A program made the translations under genes and the position numbers. A stretch of 64,000 bases of DNA from CAZZKG01 sp964654825 (GTDB lineage: Bacteria > Gemmatimonadota > CAZMKB01). The stretch lies in the NCBI GenBank assembly GCA_964654825.1, contig CAZZKG010000012.1, forward strand, positions 1 through 64,000, written 5' to 3'. Of this stretch, positions 9,647 through 19,061 are shown one piece after another (the stretch's first letter is position 1; every line of letters starts with the position of its first letter). The notes under the pieces are model-generated. The model was not told the origin of the DNA. It was given only the letters and a program-made list of their open reading frames with translations, and did not search any database.

Positions 9647-10739
9647 AACACCACGGATACTCATTGTGAGACTCTTCGCCATCGGGGACGTGGTGATGGC
9701 CACACCTGTCCTGAAGACGGTGAAGAGCAGTGTGCCCGATGCTTCCGTGATGTTTATGGTCGGAAAATGGTCGGCCCCGGTCCTCGAGTGTAATCCGTAT
9801 ATCGACAACGTCATGTTTGTCGACGACCACGCGTTTTTCGACAGGAAGTGGACGGAACTCATCAAGATCGGGATGACGCTTCGAGCAAATAAATTCGATG
9901 CGGTCATCTCACTTCACGGATCCCGGGCTCTAAACTCTCTGTTGTACCTGTCGACGTGGCCGGCGAAGTTTTACTGCCTGTCATATCCAAACCGGAAAAT
10001 TCCGGCGACGGGCAGGGTCGATATCGACCTCGGGAGACACAAGGTGGAACTCTTCACCGAGCTCGCCGAAAAAGCCGCCGCGGGAAGCCCCGGCAGAGTT
10101 CACCACCCCTGCGTGTACCTGGACCCAGTCGAAATCGAAACCGGTAAGCAGATCGTCGAATCGAGACTGGCCGTGGATCCACGGCGCCTGTTGTGCCTGT
10201 GCCCCGGAGGGGGGAAAAATCCCGGGTCATTCGAGCCCTCCAAGAGATGGGGGACGGGTCGATACGGGGAACTGGCCAGGATGATCCTCGATGAAACCGA
10301 TTTCGGCATCATACTCCTCGGGAACGTGGACGACAGCCCCCTCCTCGATGAGCTCACCGCTTCCGGCAAAGATGCGAGAAGAATAGTGAGCATCACCGAC
10401 CTGGATCTGAGAAGAGCAGCAGCGGTGATCAACACCTGTTCTCTCATAGTGGGAAACGACTCCGGACTCATGCACATCGCGGCGGCACTGGCCAGAAAAA
10501 CCATCACTATATTCGGTCCGACCGAGCCGTCTCACGTCAGGCCGTACAGCCCCTCCTCGAAGGTACTCTCCGCCCGGCTCCCGTGCAGCCCGTGTGACGT
10601 CACGAAGAGGGATCACAGAAACCCGGTGACGTGCAGCACGATGGAATGCATGAAACAGATCGATCCCGTCATGGTCATGGCTGAAATCAAAAAGACCGCT
10701 CTGGAGGCGGAAACACGTGAAAGTCGCTCTCGTACATGA
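9639..10739 (+). CDS. Glycosyltransferase family 9 (ADP-heptose:LPS heptosyltransferase-like)
   Basis: 366 aa GT9 enzyme. The N-terminal RILIVRLFAIGDVVMATP strand-loop and the C-terminal GNDSGLMHIAAAL motif (about residues 272-284), followed by TITIFGPTEPSHVRPY, are diagnostic for the heptosyltransferase family. Members move ADP-heptose to the inner core of lipopolysaccharide. A cysteine-rich patch CSPCD...CSTMECM near 310-330 is also common in the family. The start overlaps the GT2 gene by 8 bp, and the next gene begins 23 bp before its end. Its presence within this cluster suggests that the cluster builds an LPS core or O-chain and not only a secreted exopolysaccharide. Confidence 0.88.
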   Translation: MPETPRILIVRLFAIGDVVMATPVLKTVKSSVPDASVMFMVGKWSAPVLECNPYIDNVMFVDDHAFFDRKWTELIKIGMTLRANKFDAVISLHGSRALNSLLYLSTWPAKFYCLSYPNRKIPATGRVDIDLGRHKVELFTELAEKAAAGSPGRVHHPCVYLDPVEIETGKQIVESRLAVDPRRLLCLCPGGGKNPGSFEPSKRWGTGRYGELARMILDETDFGIILLGNVDDSPLLDELTASGKDARRIVSITDLDLRRAAAVINTCSLIVGNDSGLMHIAAALARKTITIFGPTEPSHVRPYSPSSKVLSARLPCSPCDVTKRDHRNPVTCSTMECMKQIDPVMVMAEIKKTALEAETRESRSRT

Positions 10740-11835
10740 TGTCCTGATCAACTCGGGCGGCGCGGAAAGGGTTGCCGCCGTCTTTGCGGAGATCTTTCCG
10801 GACGCACCGGTGTTCACCGGGGCCTATCACCCTGAGAAGACCTTCTCCATATTCGGACGGAGAGAGATATTTACAACATTTCTTCAGCGACTTCCTCACA
10901 ATGAAAGACTCGTCAAGCTCCTTTTCCCTCTCGCAATCCCGCATGTCGAAGCGTTCGATTTCAGGGGATTCGATCTCGTGCTCTCATCTTCAACGTTCCT
11001 CGCGAAAGGGATCATCACTCCTCCCGAGACCTGCCACGTCTGTTACATGCACAACATCTTCAGGCTCCTGTGGCTGAGGGGAGCATATGAGACAGGCGGC
11101 GGGAAACACAGCGTCAGAAGACACGGTTTTCTCGCTCCTCTCCGGTTGTGGGATGTCGCTGCTTCCCGGCGGCCGGATTTTCTCATCACCAATTCACGGG
11201 TTACGAGACAGCGTATCCGCAAGTTTTACAGGAGGGAGCCGGAGGTACTCCATCCTCCCGTCGACACGTCTCTTTTCCAGATCTCTCCTTTCCAGGACGA
11301 TTTTTTCCTCGTGGTGTCCCGGCTCGAGCCTTACAAGAGGGTGGACATCGCGATCGGTGCGTTCAACAGGCTCGGTCACCGGCTTGTCGTCGTTGGTGAA
11401 GGATCGATGCGAACAGAGCTGGAGAAACAGGCGAACCGAAATATCGAGTTTCTCGGACTGGTCACTGACGAGCTGCTGACTGAGCTCTACGGTAAATGCC
11501 ATGCCCTCATTTTTCCGCAGGAGGAAGACTTCGGGCTCGTGCCCCTCGAAGCACAGGCCTCGGGCAGGCCGGTGATCGCGTACGGGGCCGGGGGGGTCCT
11601 CGAGACGGTCACAGAGGACACAGGCGTATTCTTTCCCTCGCAGACGAAAGATGCACTCATCGAGGCAGTCGTTGAATTCCGTAAGAGGTTTTTCGATCCT
11701 GAGAAGATACGGGGACACGCACTGCAGTTCGACAAGAAGAGATTCAGGGAAAAGCTCTTACTCTCCCTGGAGAGGCACTTCGCTGCTTTCACCGGTAAGG
11801 ATGCTGTCCCTCCGGAAGTTCTCACGCCGTCCTAA
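10717..11835 (+). CDS. Glycosyltransferase family 4 (WbaZ-like)
   Basis: 372 aa. Starts at GTG 10717 with a GGAGG ribosome-binding site seven or so bases upstream, inside the end of the GT9 gene. The N-terminus KVALVHDVLINSGGAERV and the CYMHNIFRLLWLRGAYE stretch (about 108-124) are characteristic of the WbaZ-like mannosyltransferase group; the nucleotide-sugar site is EEDFGLVPLEAQASGRPV at about 268-285. It is the last plus-strand gene of the polysaccharide cluster. Its final 78 bp are also the 3' end of a convergent minus-strand GT9 gene, so both proteins' C-terminal 25 or so residues are encoded by the same DNA. Confidence 0.88.
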   Translation: MKVALVHDVLINSGGAERVAAVFAEIFPDAPVFTGAYHPEKTFSIFGRREIFTTFLQRLPHNERLVKLLFPLAIPHVEAFDFRGFDLVLSSSTFLAKGIITPPETCHVCYMHNIFRLLWLRGAYETGGGKHSVRRHGFLAPLRLWDVAASRRPDFLITNSRVTRQRIRKFYRREPEVLHPPVDTSLFQISPFQDDFFLVVSRLEPYKRVDIAIGAFNRLGHRLVVVGEGSMRTELEKQANRNIEFLGLVTDELLTELYGKCHALIFPQEEDFGLVPLEAQASGRPVIAYGAGGVLETVTEDTGVFFPSQTKDALIEAVVEFRKRFFDPEKIRGHALQFDKKRFREKLLLSLERHFAAFTGKDAVPPEVLTPS

Positions 11836-12948
11836 TAGACTCAGGGCTTCTTCCGCGACATCAGTAACACTCACCCTGTCGAGACACTGCCTCCCCCGTA
11901 CCGGGCATTCCGCGCATTTTGACGCGGAGCAGTCCGGTCCCGGCATCATGATCCGGTTCTTCAGTGAGCTTCCACGCGGTGCCCACCTCACCATGTTAAT
12001 ACCCCCTGAGAAAGAGATTGTGGGGACATCGAGGGCACAGGCAAGGTGCAGTGGTCCGGAATTATTTCCGATGAAAAGATCCGAGACCCCGATGATGGCG
12101 AGGGTCTCGAGCACAACGGTACTGCCGCACATATCGATGACATCACCACCGGGTAATTCTGCGACAGCAGCACACAAGTCTTTCTCGTCCGCCGACCCGA
12201 CGATTACCACCTTTGCTGCCGTCCGTTCGATCAGGGTGTGGCACAGATTCCGGTATTTCCTCCAGTTCCACCGCTTGTCCACTCTGCTGAGATCGTCCCG
12301 GGCACCGGGATGGATTACGACAAGTGGGCTTTCAGTGCCCAGATTCTCACGCTGGATGAAGGCCTTCACGAAAAGAATCTCATCATCGCTCAATGTCAGA
12401 TGGGGGTATCCAGTCACGTTCTGTACACCGAAACACCCGGCGAGCCTGTGCCAGTCGTCGACCATGTGAGATGATGTCCAGTCGGGATCGACGGTGCAGT
12501 TGAAGAATACCTTCCTCCGCGAGCACGAGAACCCTGCAGTGAGCGGAGATCCGACCAGGAACGCGAACACCGCAGAACTGACAGTGTGATCGCACATGAA
12601 ATCGACGACTGCATCAAAACGTGTTTTCCTGAGCTCGAGAAGGAGATTGACACCCCGGGCCGTATCCTTCCTCCAGTCGAAGGACCACAGGTGATATCTA
12701 TCGGCAGGCAGAAGTCGAGCGGCAAGGTCGAGTGCTGTCCGGTTCACTGCCACCACCTCCAGACGTGATCCGGGCCACTGTTCTTTAACATTGCAGACAG
12801 CGGGGCCTGCGAGGACGATGTCGCCGACACCTTTCATCGGCAGGAGAAGAAGAATGTTGCGGGGTTCACTGCGTGTCACCGGTTTCGCCGGACTTCTGAA
12901 GGATGCAAGATAGAGGGCATTTTTCAGGAAGGGATAGAGGCGGGACAA
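11758..12948 (-). CDS. Glycosyltransferase family 9 (heptosyltransferase-like)
   Basis: 396 aa GT9 enzyme on the opposite strand. LLLLPMKGVGDIVLAGPAV at about residues 32-50 is the N-terminal glycine loop, HPGARDDLSRVDKRW is the mid motif, and GNNSGPLHLACAL with PTISFSG follows near 300. The start is TTG 12948: GGAGGA lies about eleven bases upstream and no ATG precedes the first beta strand. It is divergent from the acyl-CoA dehydrogenase and convergent with the GT4 gene, whose 3' end it overlaps by 78 bp. The role is probably in LPS core or O-chain assembly alongside the plus-strand cluster, but it must have its own promoter. Confidence 0.85.
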   Translation of the reverse strand: MSRLYPFLKNALYLASFRSPAKPVTRSEPRNILLLLPMKGVGDIVLAGPAVCNVKEQWPGSRLEVVAVNRTALDLAARLLPADRYHLWSFDWRKDTARGVNLLLELRKTRFDAVVDFMCDHTVSSAVFAFLVGSPLTAGFSCSRRKVFFNCTVDPDWTSSHMVDDWHRLAGCFGVQNVTGYPHLTLSDDEILFVKAFIQRENLGTESPLVVIHPGARDDLSRVDKRWNWRKYRNLCHTLIERTAAKVVIVGSADEKDLCAAVAELPGGDVIDMCGSTVVLETLAIIGVSDLFIGNNSGPLHLACALDVPTISFSGGINMVRWAPRGSSLKNRIMMPGPDCSASKCAECPVRGRQCLDRVSVTDVAEEALSLLGRRENFRRDSILTGESSEVPLQGE

Positions 12949-13311
12949 AACTGCCGTTCTCCTCCGAGTCTAAATACACGTTTCGCCATCTTTTTCGAAT
13001 TGCAACCTGGTGTCCCGTCCCAGAAATCATCACCAGTTTCAACGAGCTTCCGGGACTGAACACTAAATACAACAATATGAATTCCGTGTCAAGATTATTT
13101 CAGTGGCCAACAGCGAGTAGAGGTTCCATGCTCTCACCTGACGATCCGGTACGCAAAAAAGAAGCGTGAGGATAGTTCCGGTTCTTGATTTTGTCCGCGC
13201 GCGAGGTTATGTTCAGTTGAATATGTATCCTCCAGTACTACCGATCTTCCTTTTCGTTAACAAAATTACAAAAATGTGCAGAACCCGTTCGACCATATGA
13301 GGAGGAAAAAC
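12949..13311. other. Intergenic region between divergent genes
   Basis: This AT-richer stretch separates the minus-strand GT9 gene from the plus-strand acyl-CoA dehydrogenase and must hold both promoters. I see no RNA gene or convincing terminator. A weak sigma70-like pair on the plus strand (TTGATT about 13184, TATGTT 17 bases on) is the only promoter-like sequence and is not strong enough to annotate. The GTG at 13276 opens a 12-codon in-frame extension of the dehydrogenase that is better read as leader. Confidence 0.4.
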
Positions 13312-14481
13312 ATGGCGAAATACAGTGGAGTGGATTTCTACGAAATCGATTCACTGCTCACCGAAGAAGAAAGAATGGTGAGGGACACGGCAAGAGAATT
13401 CGTGGAAAACAGGATAATCCCGATCATCGAGGAGAACTACAGAGAGGGCTCATTCCCCATGGAGCTCGTGAAGGAAATGGGGAAGCTGGGTTTTCTGGGG
13501 TCCAACCTGGAGGGATTCGGTTGTATGACCGAGTGTAACATTATCTATGGTCTCATCTGCCAGGAACTCGAAAGAGGCGACAGTGGCATTCGGAGTTTCG
13601 TCTCCGTCCAGTCCTCCCTGGTTATGTACCCGATCCACGAATTCGGTTCGGAGGCCCAGAAGCTTGAATGGCTGCCAAAGCTCGCCTCCGGTGAAAAGAT
13701 CGGATGTTTCGGCCTGACAGAACCGGATTTCGGATCCAATCCCGGTGGTATGAGGACGAAAGCGGTGAAAGATGGAGACTGCTATATCCTCAACGGAACC
13801 AAGATGTGGATCACGAACGGTGGGATCGCAGATGTCGCACTGGTGTGGGCGAAGACCGACCAGGGTGTGCAAGGATTCCTGGTGGAAAAAGGAACCCCGG
13901 GATTCTCGACCAGAAATGTCGAGAACAAGCTTTCACTCAGGGCATCGGTAACCTCGGAACTGATTCTCGAAGACTGCAGGGTTTCGGACGAGAGCATGCT
14001 TCCGGAAGCCAGGAGTCTCAAGGCGGCACTCCAGTGCCTCACCCAGGCCCGCTACGGTATCGTCTGGGGTGCTATGGGGGCCGCCATGGCATGCTATCAC
14101 AGCGCACTTGACTATGCACTCGAAAGAAAACAATTCGATGAACGCCCCATCGCTTCTCACCAGCTGGTGCAGAACAAGCTCGTCGGGATGCTGACCGAAA
14201 TCACCAAGGGACAGCTTCTTGCATTTCAGCTCGGTAAGCTCAAGAACAAGAACAGATCAAGCTATGCCCAGGTTTCACTCGCGAAGAGAAACAACGTCGA
14301 GGCCGCACTCGTGATCGCGCGCACGGCACGTGATATTCTCGGGGCCAATGGTATCTGTGATGATTATCCGGTGATGAGGCACATGTGTAATCTCGAGTCG
14401 GTTTACACGTATGAGGGGACACACGACATTCAGACGCTTCTCGTCGGTGAGAAAATCACGGGAATCCCTGCGTATGTTTAG
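13312..14481 (+). CDS. Acyl-CoA dehydrogenase, glutaryl-CoA dehydrogenase-like
   Basis: 389 aa flavoenzyme. Start ATG 13312 has GAGGAGG at 13299-13305, six bases away, preferred over GTG 13276. The sequence tracks mitochondrial and bacterial glutaryl-CoA dehydrogenase closely: SVQSSLVMYPI, GCFGLTEPDFGSNPGGM, TKMWITNGG, the ARYGIVWGAMGAA helix, RKQFDERPI, and YTYEGTHDIQTLLVGEKITGI with the catalytic Glu near residue 367. An Arg precedes the SVQSS motif (R-S-F-V-S-V-Q), the position that holds the substrate carboxylate in that family. It would oxidise and decarboxylate glutaryl-CoA to crotonyl-CoA, passing electrons to ETF. No other lysine/benzoate degradation gene is nearby, so the physiological pathway is unclear; another short-chain acyl-CoA is possible. 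Confidence 0.87.
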   Translation: MAKYSGVDFYEIDSLLTEEERMVRDTAREFVENRIIPIIEENYREGSFPMELVKEMGKLGFLGSNLEGFGCMTECNIIYGLICQELERGDSGIRSFVSVQSSLVMYPIHEFGSEAQKLEWLPKLASGEKIGCFGLTEPDFGSNPGGMRTKAVKDGDCYILNGTKMWITNGGIADVALVWAKTDQGVQGFLVEKGTPGFSTRNVENKLSLRASVTSELILEDCRVSDESMLPEARSLKAALQCLTQARYGIVWGAMGAAMACYHSALDYALERKQFDERPIASHQLVQNKLVGMLTEITKGQLLAFQLGKLKNKNRSSYAQVSLAKRNNVEAALVIARTARDILGANGICDDYPVMRHMCNLESVYTYEGTHDIQTLLVGEKITGIPAYV

Positions 14482-14511
14482 TGGTACTTAGAAGAAGGGC
14501 TCACACCTGAG

Positions 14512-15630
14512 ATGGAAGCAAAAACCAGGAAGTGGCTGCACGTTGCTCTCTTTTCCATCGTCATTTTCCTGACACTTCCTGCAGGGCCACACATACGGGA
14601 TTTTCTCTATGACAACTTCGGTACGTGGTTCATCCTTTATACCGTAGTAACGATACTCGGCGGTGGCTTTCTCTGGGCCCTCATCCTGACCTTCCATACG
14701 AAAACCAGATTTTACTTTTCACAACTCCTCTGGTTTGCGATCATCGTGTATCTCTACTGGTTCGCCTTGAAGAGAACATTCAAGGTCCCAATCGAGAGTG
14801 TACACTTCGTGGAGTATGGTATACTCAGCCTCCTCGTTTTCAGGGCTCTGCGGGAGAGTTATAACGAGCGGCAGATTCTCTTCACCTCGTTCCTGATCAC
14901 GTTCTCACTTGGTATCCTCGATGAGTTTATTCAATGGCTCATCCCGAACAGGGTCGGGTCAATGAGAGATATCGTGTTCAACGGCGTTTCCGGCGGGCTC
15001 GTACAGCTCCTCCTGTGGAAAGGGGTGAGGCTCGAGGGCCTTCTGAAAGGGTTCCCGGCGAGGAGTTTCAGGATATCATCCTTGTTCGTGATCTGCAACC
15101 TGATCGCAACGGGAGCTTTCATATCACTCGTCAGCGATTTCGGTTATCGTATCCGGGATCCAGAGGTCGGTACGTTCTTCTCGAGAATGACGAAGGAGGA
15201 GATCTTAAGGAGAGACACCGAGATGAATCAATATTACGGGGAGGCAATCGATTCTGCATACACAGTGTCTTACTCGACATTTCTCGAACAGACAGAAGAT
15301 CCGTTCCTGTATGAGATGAGAGTGCGTCTGTTCAGGAGGGATCGGCACTTCGAGGACGAGAGCTACGCCGTCAGCTGCTGCGAACAGGAGATACTCGATA
15401 AATATTTCAAAAACACCCAGAAAAACAGCCTGTTCGCCTTGACCGAAGAAAAGACCGACCTGTGTGCTCAGTTGAACCGCGACTGCTCGAAATACAGGAG
15501 TCCGGTTTCTCGGGAACTGATCGTACGATTTGAAGAAAAAGAGATGTGGTTCCTCATCGGTCTTCTATCAACAATCTTCCTTTTTCTCGGAACAAGGAGA
15601 TCTCTCACCTCATCAATAGATGAGCCGTGA
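14512..15630 (+). CDS. VanZ-like family membrane protein
   Basis: 372 aa with six N-terminal membrane segments in the first 185 residues and a soluble C-terminal domain with one more hydrophobic segment near the end. The VanZ-like signature is visible: ESVHFVEYGILSLLVFRAL at about 101-119, then DEFIQWLIPNRVGSMRD at about 139-155 with the N-G of FNGVSGG. Function in this family is poorly known; VanZ confers low-level teicoplanin resistance, and many relatives are of unknown role. It starts 30 bp after the dehydrogenase gene and may be cotranscribed with it. The 3' end overlaps the minus-strand Crp/Fnr gene by 18 bp. The C-terminal domain (about 215-350) is not recognised. Confidence 0.75.
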   Translation: MEAKTRKWLHVALFSIVIFLTLPAGPHIRDFLYDNFGTWFILYTVVTILGGGFLWALILTFHTKTRFYFSQLLWFAIIVYLYWFALKRTFKVPIESVHFVEYGILSLLVFRALRESYNERQILFTSFLITFSLGILDEFIQWLIPNRVGSMRDIVFNGVSGGLVQLLLWKGVRLEGLLKGFPARSFRISSLFVICNLIATGAFISLVSDFGYRIRDPEVGTFFSRMTKEEILRRDTEMNQYYGEAIDSAYTVSYSTFLEQTEDPFLYEMRVRLFRRDRHFEDESYAVSCCEQEILDKYFKNTQKNSLFALTEEKTDLCAQLNRDCSKYRSPVSRELIVRFEEKEMWFLIGLLSTIFLFLGTRRSLTSSIDEP

Positions 15631-16323
15631 GAATGCTTCCGCATCCATGATCGTGACCGCTCTCCCCTCAACGCTGATGAGCCCTCTCTCCCTCAAGCGC
15701 TTGAAGGTCCGCGAGAGCGTTTCACTCACGGTTCCGATGTACAGTGCGAGCTCCCGTTTCTCGATCTCTAATTCGACGACCGAGCCGTCCTCCACGGACA
15801 CACTGCTTGTTCTGCAGAGCTGCATGATATAGGCTGCCAGTCTCGATTCGACGCTTTTCAGGGAGAGTTCTGCAACGAGATCGGTCATTTTTCTGAGCCA
15901 CTTCGACAGTGAAACAAACATACCGAGTGCGATCCTGTTCTCCCGGGACAGCAGCGAGAGGAACTCACGCCTGGGGAAATATATCAGGGAAGAGTCCTCG
16001 AGAGCCGCTGCGCCGGCCGGGTAGTTCCCGCCCGAGAAGAGAGACGCCTCTGCAAAACTTTCCCCGGGGTTGATGAGATGGAGTATCTGTTCCTTTCCTT
16101 CTCCCGAAGATTTGAAGACTTTCACCCGGCCCGAAACCAGTACATAAAAGCCCCCGGCCTCCGTCCCTTCGAGGAAGAGAAACTCCCCCCTGCTAAAATC
16201 TTTTTTCCTGCCCTGTGACGCCACCAGCTGGAGCAGATCCTCCTCGAGATCTCCAAACAGGGGTGTTTTGCGCAGGAACTCGATCGATGAAACTTCCCGT
16301 TTACGGAATTTATCCTGTTTCAT
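15613..16323 (-). CDS. Crp/Fnr family transcriptional regulator
   Basis: 236 aa from ATG 16323; a longer frame begins at ATG 16404 but adds 27 residues unlike the family. The cyclic-nucleotide-binding fold is seen as the PLFGDLEEDLL opening, GEFLFLEGTEAGGFYVLVSG (beta roll) and GESFAEASLFSGG, followed by the long dimerisation helix and a winged helix with ELALYIGTVSETLSRTFKRL (about 185-204) and RGLISVEG. There is no N-terminal cysteine cluster, so it is not an oxygen-sensing Fnr proper; a DNR/NnrR-like or cAMP-independent sensor is possible. The window also has norBC, a frequent target of DNR-type regulators, but it is 46 kb away and no matching binding sites were established. Confidence 0.88.
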   Translation of the reverse strand: MKQDKFRKREVSSIEFLRKTPLFGDLEEDLLQLVASQGRKKDFSRGEFLFLEGTEAGGFYVLVSGRVKVFKSSGEGKEQILHLINPGESFAEASLFSGGNYPAGAAALEDSSLIYFPRREFLSLLSRENRIALGMFVSLSKWLRKMTDLVAELSLKSVESRLAAYIMQLCRTSSVSVEDGSVVELEIEKRELALYIGTVSETLSRTFKRLRERGLISVEGRAVTIMDAEAFSRLIY

Positions 16324-16448
16324 GCGTTTAATATACGGTCGGGAACAATACAATTCAACTGGCTGCATGCTTCGCTTCGAATTGCGACACGGCCGTATCA
16401 GCATTTTTCGAGACTATGGTATGTTCCTTGCTAAATCCTTAATATACT

Positions 16449-18347
16449 ATGGACCGGCCATTAGACTTTTACCGACAATGTATCCAACTCACACTGATCA
16501 TGGGACTGAAGAGAACCGCATTCGAAGGATTTATCGCCGGGCTTGCCATCGCCTCAACAGATGTCCTGCTCTCGACAGCGGCCGGGAAGATGGTACTCAC
16601 CTTCCTCTCCCTTGCGGGAACCGTTTTCCCCTTCGCAGTACTCACTTCCTTCCTGTTCGTGCTGGTCAGGATCTTTTTCCGTGTGTGTGTCGCGTCCCGC
16701 AGGACCGGGTGGGAACAGAAGTTCCAGCCCGTTTCGATTATGGCGATTTATTTCTCCCTCATTTACCTCGTCTCTGAATTCTATCTGACCGGCGAGCTGC
16801 TCGCATGGATGGATATCAAAGGAATAAATTTTTCTTTTGAGATTCCCGGGAACCTTTCCGGCGAGTTGGGAGCAGTTGCCATCAGTGCCGTTGCCGCCAT
16901 CTTCATTCACGTATTCAGACGGATGATATCGCCTGTTACCGGTTACGTTTCGGGTATCATGATCACGGTGGCGGTTTTTCTGGTTACACTCGCCTCTTCA
17001 ATAGGAGGGAATTCGGCGGGGAAAAACATCCTTCTCATCACCGCTGATACCCTGCGCATGGACATCCTAGGCTGTTATGGTGACCCCGGATCAGACACTC
17101 CCAACATCGATTCACTTGCCGGAGAGGGTGTTGTCTTCACAAACGCGTTTGCCCAGAGCAATGTGACTGCCACATCCCACAGCTCGATCCTCACTTCTCT
17201 CTATCCGCGGTCACACGGTGTCAGGTACAACGGGTTCACTCTCGACAGAGATATAGCCACGATCGCAGATGTTTTACGGGACAAGGGCTACCGGACAGGG
17301 GCATTCATTCACGCCTTCGTCATTGATTCCCGATTTGGACTCGATTCAGGTTTCGAAGTTTATATCGATACCTATACCGAAAAGGTTTTCACCAAAAAAC
17401 TGCTGAACAAACTCGGCCTCGAAGGGCTTTTTAACCGCTACAATTACTCTCGAGGTATGCACGTCAACGAGGAGGCCCTACCATGGATTCTGAGCAGTGG
17501 GAAAAAGCCGTTTTTTGCCTGGATCCACTACTATGATCCGCACGAGCCGTACAATCCGCCATCCTCATTCAGACAAAAGTACACCGAGGGGATCGACGCG
17601 GTACTCGACATGTCAGAGATCGATTCTCATGAGATAAACGAGGGGAGGTTACCCGTCACTGATGGAGACATCGAGCTTATCCGGGGCCTTTACAGAGGCG
17701 AGGTGTCCTATCTGGATGATGTAATCGGCCATCTCCTGGGATCATTAGAGGACGCAGGTCTCATCGACAGCACCCTGGTGATCTTCACAGCCGACCACGG
17801 AGAGGAACTTTTCGACAATGTCATCCACGCAGGCCATGCGAAGATTATGTATGAGACCGTCCTCCACGTTCCCCTCATTCTCAGGGGACCCGGTATCGCG
17901 AGAGGAACACGTATCACAACACCGGTCGAGACGAGACAGATCCCGGCGACGATCCTGGGCTGGCTCGGGACAGGGAAACATTCAACGTTCGAAAGTTTCA
18001 GCCTGCTCGATTGTCTGGGACCTGAGTTCAAAAATCCAGCTGAATCCGGAGAAGACCTCACCGTTTCAGAGGCCTACACCATGGACGGTTCGGTGGTCGA
18101 CATCGCTCTCAGGCAAGGAGGACTCAAGTACCTCCTGAGTGGTCGGGAAAACAGCGAGTCGATCTTCACGTTGGGAGATGGAGTGAAGGAAACAGAGATC
18201 GTGACCGTCGACCCGGGCATTCTCACGTCTTTCCGGGATCTCCTCGAAATGTGGATATCAACTCACCCCTCGAAGGAGCGGACAGGTCAGGTCACGCTCG
18301 ATGAGGAGGACAGAGAAGAACTGAAGGCACTCGGCTACATGTACTGA
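16449..18347 (+). CDS. Membrane-anchored sulfatase-superfamily hydrolase/transferase with Thr nucleophile
   Basis: 632 aa. Four or five membrane segments in the first 190 residues are followed by an alkaline-phosphatase-superfamily domain: NILLITADTLRMD (about 194-206), HYYDPHEPY, and FTADHGEEL near 445. Where a sulfatase has C/S-x-P-S-R, this protein reads TATSHSSILTS at about 239-249, so the formylglycine cysteine is replaced by threonine. This is the arrangement of phospho-transferases such as LtaS and EptA, and of phosphatases, more than of true sulfatases. The likely role is a periplasmic phosphoester hydrolase or a transferase acting on envelope glycans or lipids. An alternative start at ATG 16500 would still keep all membrane segments. 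It is divergent from the Crp/Fnr gene. Confidence 0.8.
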   Translation: MDRPLDFYRQCIQLTLIMGLKRTAFEGFIAGLAIASTDVLLSTAAGKMVLTFLSLAGTVFPFAVLTSFLFVLVRIFFRVCVASRRTGWEQKFQPVSIMAIYFSLIYLVSEFYLTGELLAWMDIKGINFSFEIPGNLSGELGAVAISAVAAIFIHVFRRMISPVTGYVSGIMITVAVFLVTLASSIGGNSAGKNILLITADTLRMDILGCYGDPGSDTPNIDSLAGEGVVFTNAFAQSNVTATSHSSILTSLYPRSHGVRYNGFTLDRDIATIADVLRDKGYRTGAFIHAFVIDSRFGLDSGFEVYIDTYTEKVFTKKLLNKLGLEGLFNRYNYSRGMHVNEEALPWILSSGKKPFFAWIHYYDPHEPYNPPSSFRQKYTEGIDAVLDMSEIDSHEINEGRLPVTDGDIELIRGLYRGEVSYLDDVIGHLLGSLEDAGLIDSTLVIFTADHGEELFDNVIHAGHAKIMYETVLHVPLILRGPGIARGTRITTPVETRQIPATILGWLGTGKHSTFESFSLLDCLGPEFKNPAESGEDLTVSEAYTMDGSVVDIALRQGGLKYLLSGRENSESIFTLGDGVKETEIVTVDPGILTSFRDLLEMWISTHPSKERTGQVTLDEEDREELKALGYMY

Positions 18348-18350
18348 CCA

Positions 18351-19061
18351 TTATTTCCGCCTCGACAGCGTAAATGTAACAGCCGAAGCGATAACCGACC
18401 GGAAACGGGGGAGTCCCAGTACACCTGCGAGTCTCCAGAGAGTACGAGATAAAACACCTCGGGGTGGCGTCGTTCCGGCGATCTTTTTCACCGTGACAGC
18501 TCCGGTCTCTTCGAGTATCCCCTTCCATCGTGATATATCCAACAGCCGTTCGTCACCATACAGACCGGGGAAACCCTTCGCCCTGGCCACTGGGACGGAA
18601 AACACGATGTTTTTCGCAACCCTGGACTGTTCGCGAATAGTGTCCCTGATCTCATCATCACTGAAGTGCTCGAGCACGCCGTCATGTATTACGATGTCAA
18701 ATGAGTCTGATAGAAACGGGAGCCGGAACATGTCCCCATGGACGAGAGTCACCGGTGCTCTGAAGAAGATGATGTTGCGTTGAGCGTAGTCGAGAACTCC
18801 CCGGTCGTATTCGAGTGCGCAGCACCGGAGATTCTCCTCGATGAGATGCGAGAACCAGGTGGAGATGAGACAGGGACCACACCCGACCTCGAGTACTCTC
18901 GCACCCGGATACAAGAGACTTTTGACCTGTTCCAGAAAGGGCCACATGTTCGAGACCGTGGAGACGAAGTAGGGAACGATTCCACCTGCTTCCTTCTCGC
19001 GACGGTGAAACGTCGTCACCCATCCTTCTGTTGAGTGTCTCTGCGGCTGTCCGGTTTGCAT
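18351..19061 (-). CDS. Class I SAM-dependent methyltransferase
   Basis: 236 aa from ATG 19061, which has GAGGGG about five bases upstream; GTG 19067 is an alternative. Motif I is VLEVGCGPCLISTWF (about 58-72), the acidic residue after strand 2 is in LEYDRG, motif II/III is GDMFRLPF with FDIVIHDGVLEHF, all typical of the Methyltransf_11/25 type fold. The substrate is unknown; these enzymes act on small molecules, lipids or glycans. The gene is convergent with the sulfatase-like gene, only three bases separating the two stops, and divergent from the MarR gene. Confidence 0.87.
   Translation of the reverse strand: MQTGQPQRHSTEGWVTTFHRREKEAGGIVPYFVSTVSNMWPFLEQVKSLLYPGARVLEVGCGPCLISTWFSHLIEENLRCCALEYDRGVLDYAQRNIIFFRAPVTLVHGDMFRLPFLSDSFDIVIHDGVLEHFSDDEIRDTIREQSRVAKNIVFSVPVARAKGFPGLYGDERLLDISRWKGILEETGAVTVKKIAGTTPPRGVLSRTLWRLAGVLGLPRFRSVIASAVTFTLSRRK

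Noticed and set aside
16268..16777. 169-codon plus-strand frame over the Crp/Fnr promoter and the sulfatase-like gene
   Set aside because: Shadow frame of the real gene, with basic low-complexity composition.
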